Source: Janthinobacterium sp. GW458P (GTDB taxonomy: Bacteria; Pseudomonadota; Gammaproteobacteria; Burkholderiales; Burkholderiaceae_D). From it: 64,000 bases of DNA. Position numbers and translations under genes: made by a program. Below are positions 50,311-64,000 of the stretch, piece by piece (positions within the stretch are counted from its first letter, which is position 1; each line of letters starts with the position of its first letter). The notes under the pieces are model-generated. The model saw only the letters and a list, made by a program, of their open reading frames with translations. It was not told the origin of the DNA and ran no database searches. The stretch spans positions 1 through 64,000 of the forward strand of contig NZ_NEGZ01000031.1 of the NCBI RefSeq assembly GCF_002127585.1, read 5' to 3'.

Positions 50311-51750
50311 ATGAACAACAGTGATACCGAAGTCATCATCGTGGGAGCGGGCCCCGTCGGCCTGACCCTGGCCTGTGAACTGCGCCTGGCGGGCATCCGC
50401 GTGGCCATCCTCGAGCGACGGCAGGAACGCAGCGTGCATTCGCGCGCGCTGACCATCCATGGCCGCACCCTGGAAATGCTGGGTTTGCGGGGCCTGGACC
50501 AGCGCTTTGTCGCGCTGGGCACGGCCGTCTCCAGCGGCCACTATGCAGGCCTCGATACCCGGCTCGACTTTTCCGGCTTCGACACGCCCCATCCCTACAC
50601 CTTGTTCCTGCCGCAAAACACGACGGAATGCTTGCTGGAAGAGCAATTGCTGGACGACGGCGTGGCGATTGCGCGCGGCGCACTCGTGGAACAGACGCAG
50701 CAGGATGACGATGGCGTCACGGTAGCCGGCACGCGCGACGGCGCGCCGTTCTGCCTGCGCGCCCGTTACCTGGTCGGCGCCGATGGCGGCCGCAGCCTGG
50801 TGCGCCAGCAGGCGGGCATCGCCTTCGACGGCGTGGCGGCCACTTGCAGCATGCTCATGGGAGATGTACGGCTGCGCCATCCGCCCGCGTCACCCATGCT
50901 GTCGCTGACGAATGCGGCTGGCAGCCTGATGATCGTGCCGCTGGGGCAAGGCCGTCACCGCGTCATCGCCATGAATGCGCGCCGCCCCCACGCTGCGGCA
51001 GCGGAAGTGGCCACCCTGGAGGAATTGGCGCAGGCCTGCACGCTCATCGCGGAACACGATTTCGGCCTGCATGACGCCAGCTGGCTGTCGCGCTTCAGCG
51101 ATGAAACACGGCTGGCCCGGCGCTACCGCCAGGGCCGTGTCTTCCTGGCCGGCGATGCCGCCCACATCCACATGCCGGCCGGCGGCCAGGGCATGAACGT
51201 CGGCATGCAGGACGCAATGAACCTGGGCTGGAAGCTGGCCGGCGTGCTCAACGGTTACGCGCCGGACAGCCTGCTCGACAGCTACCATGCGGAGCGCCAT
51301 CCCGTTGGCGTGTCCTTGCAGCACAATACCCTCGCGCAAACGGCCATGCTGACGCGTTTTGACGCGCGCACCCTGGCCCTGCGCGCCACCATCAGTGACA
51401 TGCTGACGCAACCGGAAGTGAACCGCGCGCTGGCCAGCGAACTGTCCGGCTTCGGCGTGCGCTATCGCGCCCCGCTAAGCGCCGGTACCGGCAGCACAGA
51501 CTGGACGGGCCGGCGCGTGCCCGACTGGCTGCTGCGCCTGGCCGACGGCACGGCCGTGGGCATCCATGAACTGCTGCACGCGGGAAAATGGCTACACCTG
51601 GCCGTCGGCGGCGCCGCCCCCTCGGCACAGCCGTATCGTTTTGATGCCGCCTGGTTGACCTCGCTGACCATCAAACCCGGCTGCCCGCAACTGGCCGGCA
51701 TCAAAAGCTTGCTGATCCGACCCGACGGTTACGCGGATCACGCGGTCTGA
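50311..51750 (+). CDS. FAD-dependent class A monooxygenase (aromatic hydroxylase type)
   Basis: This 479-residue flavoprotein hydroxylase uses NAD(P)H and O2. It has the FAD-binding GAGPVGLTLACELR near residue 12, the DG motif LVGADGGRSLVR near 155 and the GD motif FLAGDAAHIHMPAGGQGMN near 283. It ends with the typical LLIRPDGYADHAV, so it is complete. This family includes phenol, salicylate, tetracycline (TetX) and rifampicin (Rox) monooxygenases; the overall form is of the PheA/Rox group, but the substrate cannot be assigned. It is controlled by the divergent TetR gene and converges on rpoC. Confidence 0.88.
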   Translation: MNNSDTEVIIVGAGPVGLTLACELRLAGIRVAILERRQERSVHSRALTIHGRTLEMLGLRGLDQRFVALGTAVSSGHYAGLDTRLDFSGFDTPHPYTLFLPQNTTECLLEEQLLDDGVAIARGALVEQTQQDDDGVTVAGTRDGAPFCLRARYLVGADGGRSLVRQQAGIAFDGVAATCSMLMGDVRLRHPPASPMLSLTNAAGSLMIVPLGQGRHRVIAMNARRPHAAAAEVATLEELAQACTLIAEHDFGLHDASWLSRFSDETRLARRYRQGRVFLAGDAAHIHMPAGGQGMNVGMQDAMNLGWKLAGVLNGYAPDSLLDSYHAERHPVGVSLQHNTLAQTAMLTRFDARTLALRATISDMLTQPEVNRALASELSGFGVRYRAPLSAGTGSTDWTGRRVPDWLLRLADGTAVGIHELLHAGKWLHLAVGGAAPSAQPYRFDAAWLTSLTIKPGCPQLAGIKSLLIRPDGYADHAV

Positions 51751-51767
51751 TTGACTGATCTCAAGAC

Positions 51768-51797
51768 GAAAAAAAACGGCACCCGAAGGTGCCGTTT
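51768..51797. terminator. Bidirectional terminator between the monooxygenase and rpoC
   Basis: AACGGCACC (51775-51783), loop CGAA, GGTGCCGTT (51788-51796). The minus-strand transcript gains eight Us from the A-run at 51769-51776, so this is a strong terminator for rpoC. The plus-strand side has only a short T-tail for the monooxygenase. It ends the rif operon immediately after rpoC. Confidence 0.9.
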
Positions 51798-51812
51798 CTG
51801 TCAGCGGGAAGC

Positions 51813-56054
<4,242 letters not shown>

Positions 56055-56101
56055 GTATCACTCCAGAGGTGATTAAATTTCTATATTCCTGAGACTACAT
56101 T

Positions 56102-56169
56102 GCCCGGCATGGTTTCCCAGCCGGGCTTTGTGTTTCCCAAACCAAATGACGCTTATTGGGTCAATAAGC
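56102..56169 (-). other. rpoB-rpoC intercistronic hairpins
   Basis: Two stems lie in the 122-bp spacer: GCCCGGC (56102-56108) with GCCGGGC (56120-56126), and GCTTATT (56151-56157) with AATAAGC (56163-56169). No U-tract follows either on the minus strand, so read-through is expected; a processing or stability role is likely. Confidence 0.5.
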
Positions 56170-56176
56170 CTGTCGT

Positions 56177-59100
56177 TTAGTTGCGTTCGAGGTCGATATC
56201 GATACCGAGCGAACGGATTTCCTTGACCAGCACGTTGAACGATTCCGGCATGCCGGCGTCGATCACGTGGTCGCCCTTGACGAGGTTTTCGTACACTTTG
56301 GTACGGCCATTCACGTCATCGGACTTGACGGTCAACATCTCTTGCAAGACATACGACGCGCCATACGCTTCCAGTGCCCAGACTTCCATCTCACCGAAAC
56401 GCTGACCACCGAACTGGGCTTTACCACCCAGCGGTTGCTGCGTCACCAGCGAGTAAGGACCGGTCGAACGCGCATGCATCTTGTCATCAACCAAGTGATG
56501 CAGTTTCAGCATGTGCATGACGCCGACAGTGACCTTGCGCTCGAATGCCTCACCGGTGCGACCGTCATACATGGTCACCTGGTTTTTCGATGCGGTCATG
56601 CCCAGGTTCTTGGCGATGTCGTCCGGATACGCCAGGTCCAGCATGCGGCGGATCTCTTCTTCATTCGCGCCGTCGAACACTGGCGTGGCGAACGGAACAC
56701 CTTTTTTCAGGTTTTCCGCCAGCTTCATGATCTCTTCGTCGTCGAAGTTGTCCAGCTCTTCCGCACGGCCGTTGTCGTTGTAGATCGTCGTCAGGTACTT
56801 GCGCACTTGCTCGACCTTGGTTTGCGCCTTCAGCATTTCGCCGATGCGGATACCCAGACCCTTGGCAGCCCAGCCCAAGTGCGTCTCGAGAATCTGACCA
56901 ACGTTCATCCGCGAAGGAACGCCCAGCGGGTTCAGCACAACGTCGGCTGGCGTGCCGTCGGCCATGTATGGCATGTCTTCCACAGGAACAATACGGGAAA
57001 CCACACCCTTGTTACCGTGGCGACCTGCCATCTTGTCGCCCGACTGCAGGCGGCGTTTCACGGCCAGGTACACCTTGACCATTTTTTGCACGCCTGGTTG
57101 CAGCTCATCGCCTTGCGTCAGTTTCTTGCGCTTCTCTTCGAAAGCCAGGTCGAACTGGTGACGCTTCTCGTTGATCGATTCCTTGATCGCTTCCAGCGCT
57201 ACCGCGGCATCGTCGTCCGCAGGACGGATGTCGAACCAGTGGTATTTGTCCAGATCGGCCAGATATTCCTTGGTGATCTTGGCGCCTTTGGCCAGCTTTT
57301 TCGGGCCGCCGTTGACGACTTTGCCGATCAGCATTTTTTCCAGACGCTGGAAGGCATCGCCTTCCACGATACGCATCTGGTCATTCAGATCCAGACGGAA
57401 ACGTTTCAGTTCGTCATCGATAATTTGCTGGGCACGCTTGTCGCGCACGATGCCTTCACGGGTGAAGACTTGCACGTCGATCACGGTACCGATCATGCCC
57501 GAAGGCACGCGCAGCGACGTATCTTTCACGTCCGAGGCTTTTTCGCCGAAGATCGCGCGCAGCAGCTTCTCTTCCGGGGTCAGCTGGGTTTCGCCCTTCG
57601 GCGTCACTTTACCGACCAGGGTGTCGCCCGCTTGCACTTCCGCGCCGATGTAGACGATACCGGATTCATCCAGACGAGCCAGCTGGTTTTCAGCCAGGTT
57701 CGAGATGTCGCGCGTAATTTCTTCCGCGCCCAGTTTCGTGTCACGGGCCACCACCGACAACTCTTCGATGTGAATCGAGGTGTAGCGGTCGTCCTTGACG
57801 ACGTTTTCCGAGATCAGGATCGAATCTTCGAAGTTCAGACCATTCCATGGCATGAAGGCCACGGTCATGTTCTGGCCCAGCGCCAATTCACCCAGGTCGG
57901 TCGATGCGCCGTCGGCGATCACGTCGCGCTTGGCAACACGGTCGCCCACTTGCACGATAGGACGCTGGTTGATGTTGGTGTTCTGGTTCGAACGGGTGTA
58001 CTTGATCAGGTTGTAGATGTCGACGCCCACTTCACCAGCTTGCGCTTCGTCATCGTTGACGCGAATCACGACACGGCCCGCGTCGATGTAATCGACGATA
58101 CCGCCACGCAGCGCTTGCACGGTGGTGCCCGAGTCGACCGCAACGGTGCGTTCGATACCAGTACCGACCAGCGCTTTTTCCGGACGCAAGCAAGGCACAG
58201 CCTGGCGTTGCATGTTGGCGCCCATCAATGCACGGTTCGCATCATCGTGTTCGAGGAACGGAATCAGCGAGGCAGCGACGGAAACGATCTGGCCTGGCGC
58301 CACGTCCATGTACTGGATGCGCTCCGGGGAGACCAGAATGGTTTCGCCGGCTTCACGGGCCGAGACCAGTTCATCGGACAGCATGCCTTCGTCGTTGATG
58401 GTCGCATTCGCCTGAGCGATGATGTAGCGGCCTTCTTCGATGGCGGACAGGTAGTCGATCTGATCGGTAATCTTGGAGCCTTCGACCTTGCGGTACGGGG
58501 TTTCCAGGAAGCCGTATTCATTCAGGCGGGCATACAGAGCCAGCGAGTTGATCAGACCAATGTTCGGACCTTCCGGTGTCTCGATCGGGCAGACGCGGCC
58601 GTAATGGGTCGGATGCACGTCGCGCACTTCAAAGCCGGCGCGTTCGCGTGTCAGACCGCCGGGTCCCAGAGCCGATACGCGGCGCTTGTGGGTAATTTCC
58701 GACAGAGGATTGGTTTGGTCCATGAACTGCGACAGCTGGGACGAACCGAAGAACTCGCGAATCGCGGCCGAAATCGGCTTCGAGTTGATCAGGTCGTGCG
58801 GCATCAGGTTGTCCGCTTCGGCTTGGCCGAGGCGTTCCTTGACGGCGCGCTCAACACGCACCAGGCCGGCGCGGAATTGATTCTCGGCCAGTTCGCCCAC
58901 GCAACGTACGCGGCGGTTACCCAGGTGATCGATATCGTCGACTTCGCCGCGGCCATTGCGCAATTCCACCAGGATCTTGATCACGGCCAGCACGTCTTCG
59001 TTCGACAGGGTCATGGCGCCAGTCAGTTCATCGCGGCCAATGCGGCGGTTGAACTTCATGCGGCCCACGGCCGACAGGTCGTAGCGGTCCGAGTTGTAGA

Positions 59101-60283
59101 ACAGGCCATTGAACAGCGCTTCAACGGAGTCTTCCGTTGGCGGTTCGCCTGGACGCATCATGCGGTAGATCGCCACTTTCGCAGCCATCTGGTCGGCGGT
59201 GTCGTCGATACGCAGGGTTTGCGAAATGTAGGCGCCTTGATCCAGGTCGTTGGTGTACAGGGTCTGGATTTCGGAGATGTTGGCATCGCGCAAGCGACCC
59301 AGCAGGTCTTCCGTCAGCTCATCGTTCGCGGAAGCGACGACTTCGCCGGTGTCGCCATCGACGATGTTCTTCGCCAGTACGCGGCCCAGCAGGTAGTCTT
59401 CCGGTACGGAAATGTGCTTGATGCCGGCAGCTTCGATATCACGCACGTGCTTGGCATTGATACGCTTGTCTTTCAAGACCAGGGTCTTGCCCGACTTGTC
59501 GACGATGTCGAAACGCGCCACTTCACCGCGCAGACGCTCGGCAACGAATTCCATCTCCGCGCCTTCGGAGCGCAGGTTGAAATTGTCGAAGACAAAGAAA
59601 TTGGCCAGGATTTGCTCATGCGACATGCCGATTGCTTTGAGCAAAATCGTCACGGGCATCTTGCGGCGGCGGTCGACGCGGAAGAACAGGATGTCTTTCG
59701 GGTCGAACTCGAAGTCCAGCCACGAACCGCGGTAAGGAATGATACGCGCGGAGAACAGCAGTTTACCGGACGAGTGGGTCTTGCCGCGGTCATGCTCGAA
59801 GAACACGCCTGGCGAACGGTGCAGCTGGGAAACGATAACCCGCTCCGTGCCGTTGATCACGAACGAACCGGTGGTCGTCATGAGCGGCAATTCGCCCATG
59901 TAGACTTCCTGTTCCTTCATCTCTTTGACGACGGGCTTGGTTGGCGATTCCTTGTCCAGGATCACCAGGCGCACTTTCGCGCGCAGCGGCGACGCGAACG
60001 TCAGGCCACGTTGTTGACATTCTTTGACGTCAAAGGCAGGATCGCCCAGAACGTACGACAAGAATTCGAGACGCGCAAAACCATTGTGCGACACGATAGG
60101 GAAAATCGAAGTGAAAGCCGACTGCAGGCCATCATTCTTGCGGCCGGACGGTGCTATGTCCTCTTGCAAGAAGCTATGATAAGACTCGAGCTGGGTCGCC
60201 AGCAGGAACGGAACGTGGTGAACGTTGGCGCGCTTCGCGAATGATTTGCGAATGCGTTTCTTCTCAGTAAATGAGTAGTGCAT
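56177..60283 (-). CDS. rpoB: RNA polymerase beta subunit
   Basis: This RNA polymerase subunit forms the pincer and the rifampicin pocket. The 1,368-residue product starts [18 protein letters not shown]; 30 further open codons upstream are not part of the protein. The rifampicin region reads [20 protein letters not shown] with Asp522 (E. coli 516), the His and Ser of 526 and 531 kept, so no classic resistance substitution is present. The DQTN in place of DQNN is normal for betaproteobacteria. It follows rplL by 244 bp, with a processing hairpin between. Confidence 0.98.
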   Translation of the reverse strand: MHYSFTEKKRIRKSFAKRANVHHVPFLLATQLESYHSFLQEDIAPSGRKNDGLQSAFTSIFPIVSHNGFARLEFLSYVLGDPAFDVKECQQRGLTFASPLRAKVRLVILDKESPTKPVVKEMKEQEVYMGELPLMTTTGSFVINGTERVIVSQLHRSPGVFFEHDRGKTHSSGKLLFSARIIPYRGSWLDFEFDPKDILFFRVDRRRKMPVTILLKAIGMSHEQILANFFVFDNFNLRSEGAEMEFVAERLRGEVARFDIVDKSGKTLVLKDKRINAKHVRDIEAAGIKHISVPEDYLLGRVLAKNIVDGDTGEVVASANDELTEDLLGRLRDANISEIQTLYTNDLDQGAYISQTLRIDDTADQMAAKVAIYRMMRPGEPPTEDSVEALFNGLFYNSDRYDLSAVGRMKFNRRIGRDELTGAMTLSNEDVLAVIKILVELRNGRGEVDDIDHLGNRRVRCVGELAENQFRAGLVRVERAVKERLGQAEADNLMPHDLINSKPISAAIREFFGSSQLSQFMDQTNPLSEITHKRRVSALGPGGLTRERAGFEVRDVHPTHYGRVCPIETPEGPNIGLINSLALYARLNEYGFLETPYRKVEGSKITDQIDYLSAIEEGRYIIAQANATINDEGMLSDELVSAREAGETILVSPERIQYMDVAPGQIVSVAASLIPFLEHDDANRALMGANMQRQAVPCLRPEKALVGTGIERTVAVDSGTTVQALRGGIVDYIDAGRVVIRVNDDEAQAGEVGVDIYNLIKYTRSNQNTNINQRPIVQVGDRVAKRDVIADGASTDLGELALGQNMTVAFMPWNGLNFEDSILISENVVKDDRYTSIHIEELSVVARDTKLGAEEITRDISNLAENQLARLDESGIVYIGAEVQAGDTLVGKVTPKGETQLTPEEKLLRAIFGEKASDVKDTSLRVPSGMIGTVIDVQVFTREGIVRDKRAQQIIDDELKRFRLDLNDQMRIVEGDAFQRLEKMLIGKVVNGGPKKLAKGAKITKEYLADLDKYHWFDIRPADDDAAVALEAIKESINEKRHQFDLAFEEKRKKLTQGDELQPGVQKMVKVYLAVKRRLQSGDKMAGRHGNKGVVSRIVPVEDMPYMADGTPADVVLNPLGVPSRMNVGQILETHLGWAAKGLGIRIGEMLKAQTKVEQVRKYLTTIYNDNGRAEELDNFDDEEIMKLAENLKKGVPFATPVFDGANEEEIRRMLDLAYPDDIAKNLGMTASKNQVTMYDGRTGEAFERKVTVGVMHMLKLHHLVDDKMHARSTGPYSLVTQQPLGGKAQFGGQRFGEMEVWALEAYGASYVLQEMLTVKSDDVNGRTKVYENLVKGDHVIDAGMPESFNVLVKEIRSLGIDIDLERN

Positions 60284-60453
60284 GGACACTCCGTGAGTGA
60301 CAGAAAGGATAGAAAATTCAGGTTTTGCAAGTGTTCGTTTGCACCGCTGCGTGTGACACAGACGAAACCTCAAGGCTCTGCTTTCCGGCTTGAATCGAAT
60401 AAAAACTGCTGCTACAACTACATGACAAATACGATGCAGACGACAAAGGAGCC

Positions 60454-60495
60454 AAAGTCGGATTTCCCCCCTTGCGAGGGGAAACCTCAGACTTT
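60454..60495 (-). other. rplL-rpoB intercistronic stem-loop (attenuator or RNase III site)
   Basis: AAAGTC (60454-60459) pairs with GACTTT (60490-60495), and TTTCCCC (60463-60469) with GGGGAAA (60478-60484), giving one long interrupted stem with a 8-nt loop. E. coli has a partial terminator and an RNase III site at the same place, which lower rpoBC relative to ribosomal protein output. The same role is inferred here. Confidence 0.6.
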
Positions 60496-60527
60496 GACTC
60501 GGGCGCTAACTGCCGCCGGTACAGATA

Positions 60528-60905
60528 TTACTTCATCGAAGCGGTTGCGCCGGCTTCAACCAGTTTCTTCACTGCAGCTTCAGCGTCAGCTTTCGACACT
60601 GCTTCTTTCACAGTTTTTGGTGCGCCATCGACCAGGTCTTTAGCTTCTTTCAAGCCCAGGCCGGTGATTTCGCGAACTGCTTTAATGACGCCAACTTTGT
60701 TTGCGCCGAAGGTGTCCAGCACAACGTTGAACTCGGTTTGCTCTTCAGCTGCTGCGCCGCCTGCTGCTGCGCCGCCGGCTGCAGGAGCAGCCATAGCTGC
60801 TGCCGACACGCCGAATTTTTCTTCGAATGCTTTAACCAGGTCGTTCAGGTCCATTACGGACATGGCGCTAACTGCTTCCAGGATATCGTCTTTGCTAATT
60901 GCCAT
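60528..60905 (-). CDS. rplL: 50S ribosomal protein L7/L12
   Basis: This stalk protein recruits elongation factors and activates their GTPases. The 125-residue product has an N-terminal dimer helix ([20 protein letters not shown]), an Ala/Gly-rich hinge (about 37-53) and the C-terminal factor-binding domain ([20 protein letters not shown]). It follows rplJ by 67 bp, and several dimers bind L10. Confidence 0.97.
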   Translation of the reverse strand: MAISKDDILEAVSAMSVMDLNDLVKAFEEKFGVSAAAMAAPAAGGAAAGGAAAEEQTEFNVVLDTFGANKVGVIKAVREITGLGLKEAKDLVDGAPKTVKEAVSKADAEAAVKKLVEAGATASMK

Positions 60906-60972
60906 TTTGAAACTCCTAAATTTATTACGTTAGTTACATCAGATTGGTACTGAGAGAAAAAAGTGCGCGCAA

Positions 60973-61509
60973 TTAAGCGGCTGCTGGGGCTTCTTCTGCT
61001 GCTGCTTCTGCAGGAGCGGCGCCTTCGCCTTTTTTCGCTGCCAGGGCAGCCAGACCACGTGCAAAGCCCGAAACCGGAGCCAGCATAACGCCCAACAACT
61101 GCGAAATGAGAACTTCACGGCTAGGAATGCTCGCCAACGCGGTGACAGCAGCTGTATCCAGCGGCTTGCCTGCGTAGTTACCTGCTTTGATGACCAGTTT
61201 GTCATTGGTTTTAGCGAAGTCAGCGATGACTTTAGCTGCTGCAACGGCATCGGCCGAGATCGAGTAGATCAACGGGCCGGTCATGGCATCTGCCAGGCTG
61301 GCGAATGCGGTACCTTCAACGGAGCGACGAGCCAGAGTGTTTTTCAACACACGCAGGTACACGCCTTGGGCACGCGCTTTAGCACGCAGTTGCGTCAAGT
61401 GACCAACCTGGATGCCACGATATTCGGCCACGACGATCGTTTGCGCATTTGCTACTTGTGCGGAAACTTCGGCGACGACGGCCTTTTTGTCATTCAGATT
61501 GAGACTCAC
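60973..61509 (-). CDS. rplJ: 50S ribosomal protein L10
   Basis: L10 anchors the L7/L12 stalk and represses its own operon by binding the leader RNA. The 178-residue product begins (M)[20 protein letters not shown]. The start is GTG at 61507-61509, with AAGGAGG six bases upstream, the best ribosome-binding site in the block. An earlier in-frame start at 61542 would place extra residues before that site and is rejected. The C-terminal Ala-rich helix for L7/L12 binding is present. Confidence 0.96.
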   Translation of the reverse strand: MSLNLNDKKAVVAEVSAQVANAQTIVVAEYRGIQVGHLTQLRAKARAQGVYLRVLKNTLARRSVEGTAFASLADAMTGPLIYSISADAVAAAKVIADFAKTNDKLVIKAGNYAGKPLDTAAVTALASIPSREVLISQLLGVMLAPVSGFARGLAALAAKKGEGAAPAEAAAEEAPAAA

Positions 61510-61519
61510 GGTCAACCTC

Positions 61520-61810
61520 CTTAAATGATGTTCGGCAATCACAACCGAGTGGTTGAGCGCCTTGCATCGGTTCGAACACGGCGTCCGAAGTCAAGAAGTA
61601 CTAAACTGAGCGGATGGATTCACGCAGCATGAGGACTACAAAACTTGTTCGGGTACACCATCTGCGTTGGGCACTTGCCGTTGCCGGCAAGCCTATTAAC
61701 CTTCTGCATGTGCCATCGCAGTCGGCCCAACGGTCTTTGATTGTCTGCCTGCCCGGTGCGAACACCGCGCAGACAGCCCAAAGATGCGCCTATAGCGCCC
61801 GAAGGCGCTA
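61520..61810 (-). promoter_or_regulatory. L10 leader, autoregulatory RNA before rplJ
   Basis: The 320-bp gap between rplA and rplJ holds nested helices of the ribosomal L10 leader: CGTTGGGC (61665-61672) with GCCCAACG (61725-61732), enclosing CTTGCC (61674-61679)/GGCAAG (61686-61691). Upstream on the transcript lie TGTCTGC (61742-61748)/GCAGACA (61769-61775), with inner stem CGGTG-CGAA-CACCG, and TAGCGCC-CGAA-GGCGCTA (61793-61810) near the rplA stop. L10-L7/L12 binding to such a leader represses translation. There is no gene in the gap. Confidence 0.7.
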
Positions 61811-61829
61811 CAGGACTTGATTCTGTTAC

Positions 61830-62525
61830 TTAAGCTGCCAGGCTAGCCTGGTCAACACGGACGCCAGCGCCCATGGTCGACGACAGCGAAACTTTGCGCA
61901 GGTACACGCCTTTGCTCGATGCTGGCTTGGCTTTGTTCAGTGCGTCGATCAGTGCGACCAGATTCGACTTCAGATCTGCGTCAGCGAACGATTTACGACC
62001 GATGGTAGCGTGGATGATACCGGACTTGTCGGTACGGTACTGAACTTGACCGGCTTTCGCGTTTTTCACGGCGGTAGCGACGTCAGGAGTAACAGTGCCG
62101 ACTTTCGGGTTAGGCATCATGCCGCGTGGGCCCAGGATCTGACCCAGGGTACCAACGATACGCATGGTATCTGGCGAAGCGATAACGATGTCGAAAGGCA
62201 TGTCGCCGGCTTTGATCTGCTCAGCCAGGTCTTCCATACCAACGATGTCGGCGCCGGCTGCCTTGGCAGCTTCCGCTTTTTCGCCCGACGCGAATACTGC
62301 CACGCGTACGGTTTTGCCGGTGCCAGCTGGCAACACGACGGAGCCGCGCACCACTTGGTCGGATTTCTTAGGATCAACGCCCAGTTGTACCGATACGTCG
62401 ATCGACTCATTGAACTTGGCCGTTGCGCACTCTTTGATCAGAGCGACAGCGTTGTCGAAAGCGTACACTTTGGTACGGTCGACTTTGGCTTTCAAAGCCT
62501 TGATACGTTTGGATAACTTAGCCAT
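61830..62525 (-). CDS. rplA: 50S ribosomal protein L1
   Basis: L1 forms the mobile L1 stalk that guides deacylated tRNA from the E site, and it represses the rplK-rplA mRNA. The 231-residue product starts [20 protein letters not shown] and has the conserved [15 protein letters not shown] segment. Its ATG overlaps the rplK stop by one base (TAATG), so translation is coupled. Confidence 0.97.
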   Translation of the reverse strand: MAKLSKRIKALKAKVDRTKVYAFDNAVALIKECATAKFNESIDVSVQLGVDPKKSDQVVRGSVVLPAGTGKTVRVAVFASGEKAEAAKAAGADIVGMEDLAEQIKAGDMPFDIVIASPDTMRIVGTLGQILGPRGMMPNPKVGTVTPDVATAVKNAKAGQVQYRTDKSGIIHATIGRKSFADADLKSNLVALIDALNKAKPASSKGVYLRKVSLSSTMGAGVRVDQASLAA

Positions 62526-62959
62526 TATACAACACCTTCCACCGTGATACCAATCGAACGAGCGGAACCAGCGATGGTGCGTACAGCAGCATCCATGTCG
62601 GCAGCGGTCAGATCAGGGGTTTTCAATTTAGCGATTTCTTCAGCTTGTGCGCGGGTCAGCGTACCGACTTTGTCGGTATGTGGCTTCGGCGAACCTTTGG
62701 TGATCGCAGCAGCTTTTTTGATCAGGTAGGTTGCTGGAGGCGTCTTCATCACGAACGTGAAGGACTTGTCAGCAAACGCGGTGATCACGACTGGAATCGG
62801 CATGCCTGGCTCCAGACCTTGGGTCTGTGCATTGAACGCCTTGCAGAATTCCATGATGTTCAGGCCACGTTGACCCAGAGCTGGACCGATTGGTGGGGAT
62901 GGGTTTGCTTTACCAGCTGGCACTTGCAGCTTGATAAAACCAATGATTTTCTTTGCCAT
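62525..62959 (-). CDS. rplK: 50S ribosomal protein L11
   Basis: L11 lies at the GTPase-associated centre and is needed for RelA activation and thiopeptide sensitivity. The 144-residue product starts [20 protein letters not shown] and has the standard [18 protein letters not shown] and GSARSIGI segments. It follows nusG by 114 bp and overlaps rplA by one base. Confidence 0.97.
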   Translation of the reverse strand: MAKKIIGFIKLQVPAGKANPSPPIGPALGQRGLNIMEFCKAFNAQTQGLEPGMPIPVVITAFADKSFTFVMKTPPATYLIKKAAAITKGSPKPHTDKVGTLTRAQAEEIAKLKTPDLTAADMDAAVRTIAGSARSIGITVEGVV

Positions 62960-63073
62960 GATGGCTCCTATCTTGGATTGAGTAGTAGCGCCCCGCCGAT
63001 CCTACCCTGGCGGGGCTCCTCTGGCCGGATTTCGCTGAGACTGCTGCGGCGCTCCTGGTGGCGCTGATACAAC

Positions 63074-63700
63074 TTAAACTTTTTCGACCTGGCCGAATTC
63101 GAGTTCCACCGGAGTAGCGCGGCCGAAGATGGTGACCGAAACGCGCACTTTGGATTTCTCGTAGTTGACTTCTTCGACGTTGCCGTTGAAGTCGGTGAAC
63201 GGACCATCCTTGATGCGCACTTGCTCGCCCACTTCGTACAAGGTCTTCGGACGGGGCTTTTCAACGCCTTCCTGCATCTGGCGCATGATGGCATCGATTT
63301 CGCGCGCGGAAATCGGCGTCGGCTTGTTCGATTTGCCACCAATAAAACCGGTAACCTTGCTGGTATTCTTGACCAAGTGCCAGCTCTCATCGGTCATTTC
63401 CATTTCGACCAGCACATAGCCAGGATAGAAACGACGCTCGGTGACCGACTTCACACCATTCTTGACTTCGACCACTTCTTCGATCGGCACCAGGATCTGG
63501 CCGAACTGGTCTTGCATGCCCGCGCGCTCGATGCGCTCGGTCAGTGCGCGCATGACGCTTTTTTCCATGCCGGAATAAGCATGCACGACATACCAGCGCT
63601 TGCTGCTCACTGGCACGCTCAGCGCTGCACCAGTATCCGCTACCGGAGCGTCGCCCGGAACGGATTCGTCCGCCGCTTCATCATGCACATTTTCGCTCAT
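63074..63700 (-). CDS. nusG: Transcription antitermination factor NusG
   Basis: NusG binds RNA polymerase, raises processivity and links transcription to the ribosome or Rho. The 208-residue product has an acidic Ala-rich N-terminal extension of about 33 residues before [15 protein letters not shown], the NGN domain ([12 protein letters not shown]), and a C-terminal KOW domain ([21 protein letters not shown]). The ATG at 63700 overlaps the secE stop (TAATG). Four codons upstream are open but unneeded. Confidence 0.97.
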   Translation of the reverse strand: MSENVHDEAADESVPGDAPVADTGAALSVPVSSKRWYVVHAYSGMEKSVMRALTERIERAGMQDQFGQILVPIEEVVEVKNGVKSVTERRFYPGYVLVEMEMTDESWHLVKNTSKVTGFIGGKSNKPTPISAREIDAIMRQMQEGVEKPRPKTLYEVGEQVRIKDGPFTDFNGNVEEVNYEKSKVRVSVTIFGRATPVELEFGQVEKV

Positions 63701-64000
63701 TATTTTTTCCAACCCAGAATTACGTCATACAACAAAAACTCGAGCAATTTATCCGTACCCCACAGGAAAATCGCCATGACCAGCACAAAGGCAAACACGA
63801 TCGCAGTAATCTGCGTGGCTTCTTTGCGGGTCGGCCAAACGACTTTCTTGGTTTCGCGCACAGCTTCTTTGGCGAAATTGAGAAATTCACGGCCGGTCGT
63901 CGAGACATACAAGAGCGCAACAGCAATAACCAAACCAGCCACAAGCGCGCTTGCACGCACCAGAGCTGGTTGGCCTGCCAGGTAATAAAACCCGACTACT
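63700..64000 (-). CDS. secE: Preprotein translocase subunit SecE (N-terminus beyond window)
   Basis: SecE is the essential small subunit of the SecYEG channel. The frame runs open to the window edge, reading [14 protein letters not shown] before [10 protein letters not shown], so the start lies beyond 64000 and this is a partial gene of about 100 visible codons. It has the long three-helix betaproteobacterial/E. coli form, with the conserved [20 protein letters not shown] amphipathic segment before the last helix. The stop overlaps the nusG ATG. Confidence 0.95.
   Translation of the reverse strand, partial: VVGFYYLAGQPALVRASALVAGLVIAVALLYVSTTGREFLNFAKEAVRETKKVVWPTRKEATQITAIVFAFVLVMAIFLWGTDKLLEFLLYDVILGWKK

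Noticed and set aside
58640-58760. Possible rifampicin-resistance change in rpoB (DQTN instead of DQNN)
   Set aside because: Thr at this position is the normal state in betaproteobacteria. Asp516, His526 and Ser531 equivalents are unchanged.

Overview
The window looks like a chromosomal segment from a high-GC betaproteobacterium of the Oxalobacteraceae, most likely Janthinobacterium or a close relative such as Massilia or Duganella. This is inferred from the ribosomal and RNA polymerase proteins, an FxDxF-type PEP-CTERM protein, a large cyclic beta-1,2-glucan synthase and general codon use. No database search was run. No rRNA, tRNA, CRISPR array, insertion sequence or prophage gene was seen.

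Both ends carry translation and transcription genes, all on the minus strand. On the right (51.8-64 kb) is the rif block: secE(partial)-nusG-rplK-rplA-[L10 leader]-rplJ-rplL-[hairpin]-rpoB-rpoC, closed by a strong terminator. On the left (0-3.4 kb) is the str block: rpsL-rpsG-fusA-tuf(partial), with its own promoter about 180 bp upstream of rpsL. In many betaproteobacteria these blocks are adjacent. Here about 48 kb of other genes separates them.

The 48 kb interval, left to right, holds: an EptC/CptA-like phosphoethanolamine transferase and a membrane-anchored MutS-like ATPase (3.9-7.4 kb); a six-gene efflux operon (adaptor, ATPase, two MacB/FtsX permeases, sigma-54 response regulator, histidine kinase) behind a well-matched sigma-54 promoter and a run of GGAC repeats (7.5-14.9 kb); a PEP-CTERM protein, an SpeE-like methyltransferase-fold protein, an Imm11/DUF1629-like protein, and a MocR regulator divergent from a flavin-binding protein (15-19.5 kb); a periplasmic methyltransferase and two duplicated small secreted peptides with a C-x6-C-x8-C-x6-C pattern (19.5-21 kb); a cluster of exported hydrolases, namely a serine hydrolase and two M1 peptidases (21-27.3 kb); a yybP-ykoY manganese riboswitch ahead of a UPF0016/GDT1-family exporter (27.4-28.2 kb); a 2,900-residue cyclic glucan synthase (28.5-37.2 kb); a cysteine desulfurase-degenerate metallo-beta-lactamase-rhodanese fusion divergent from an Lrp-type regulator (37.5-40.2 kb); a chemoreceptor and an exported thioredoxin (40.4-42.9 kb); a DUF3349 protein behind a strong hairpin, an HPP-CBS membrane protein, an M48 and a DUF885 peptidase (43-47.7 kb); an HDOD protein, a winged-helix/nucleotidyltransferase-fold protein, and a TetR regulator divergent from a class A flavin monooxygenase with two matching operators (47.7-51.8 kb).

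The themes of the interval are envelope maintenance, efflux, exported peptide hydrolysis and sulfur or redox handling. The best candidates for undescribed biology are the duplicated twin-Cx6C peptides, the sigma-54-controlled efflux operon with its repeat array and altered GAFTGA loop, the three-domain sulfur-transfer fusion with its divergent regulator, and the hairpin-led DUF3349 gene.
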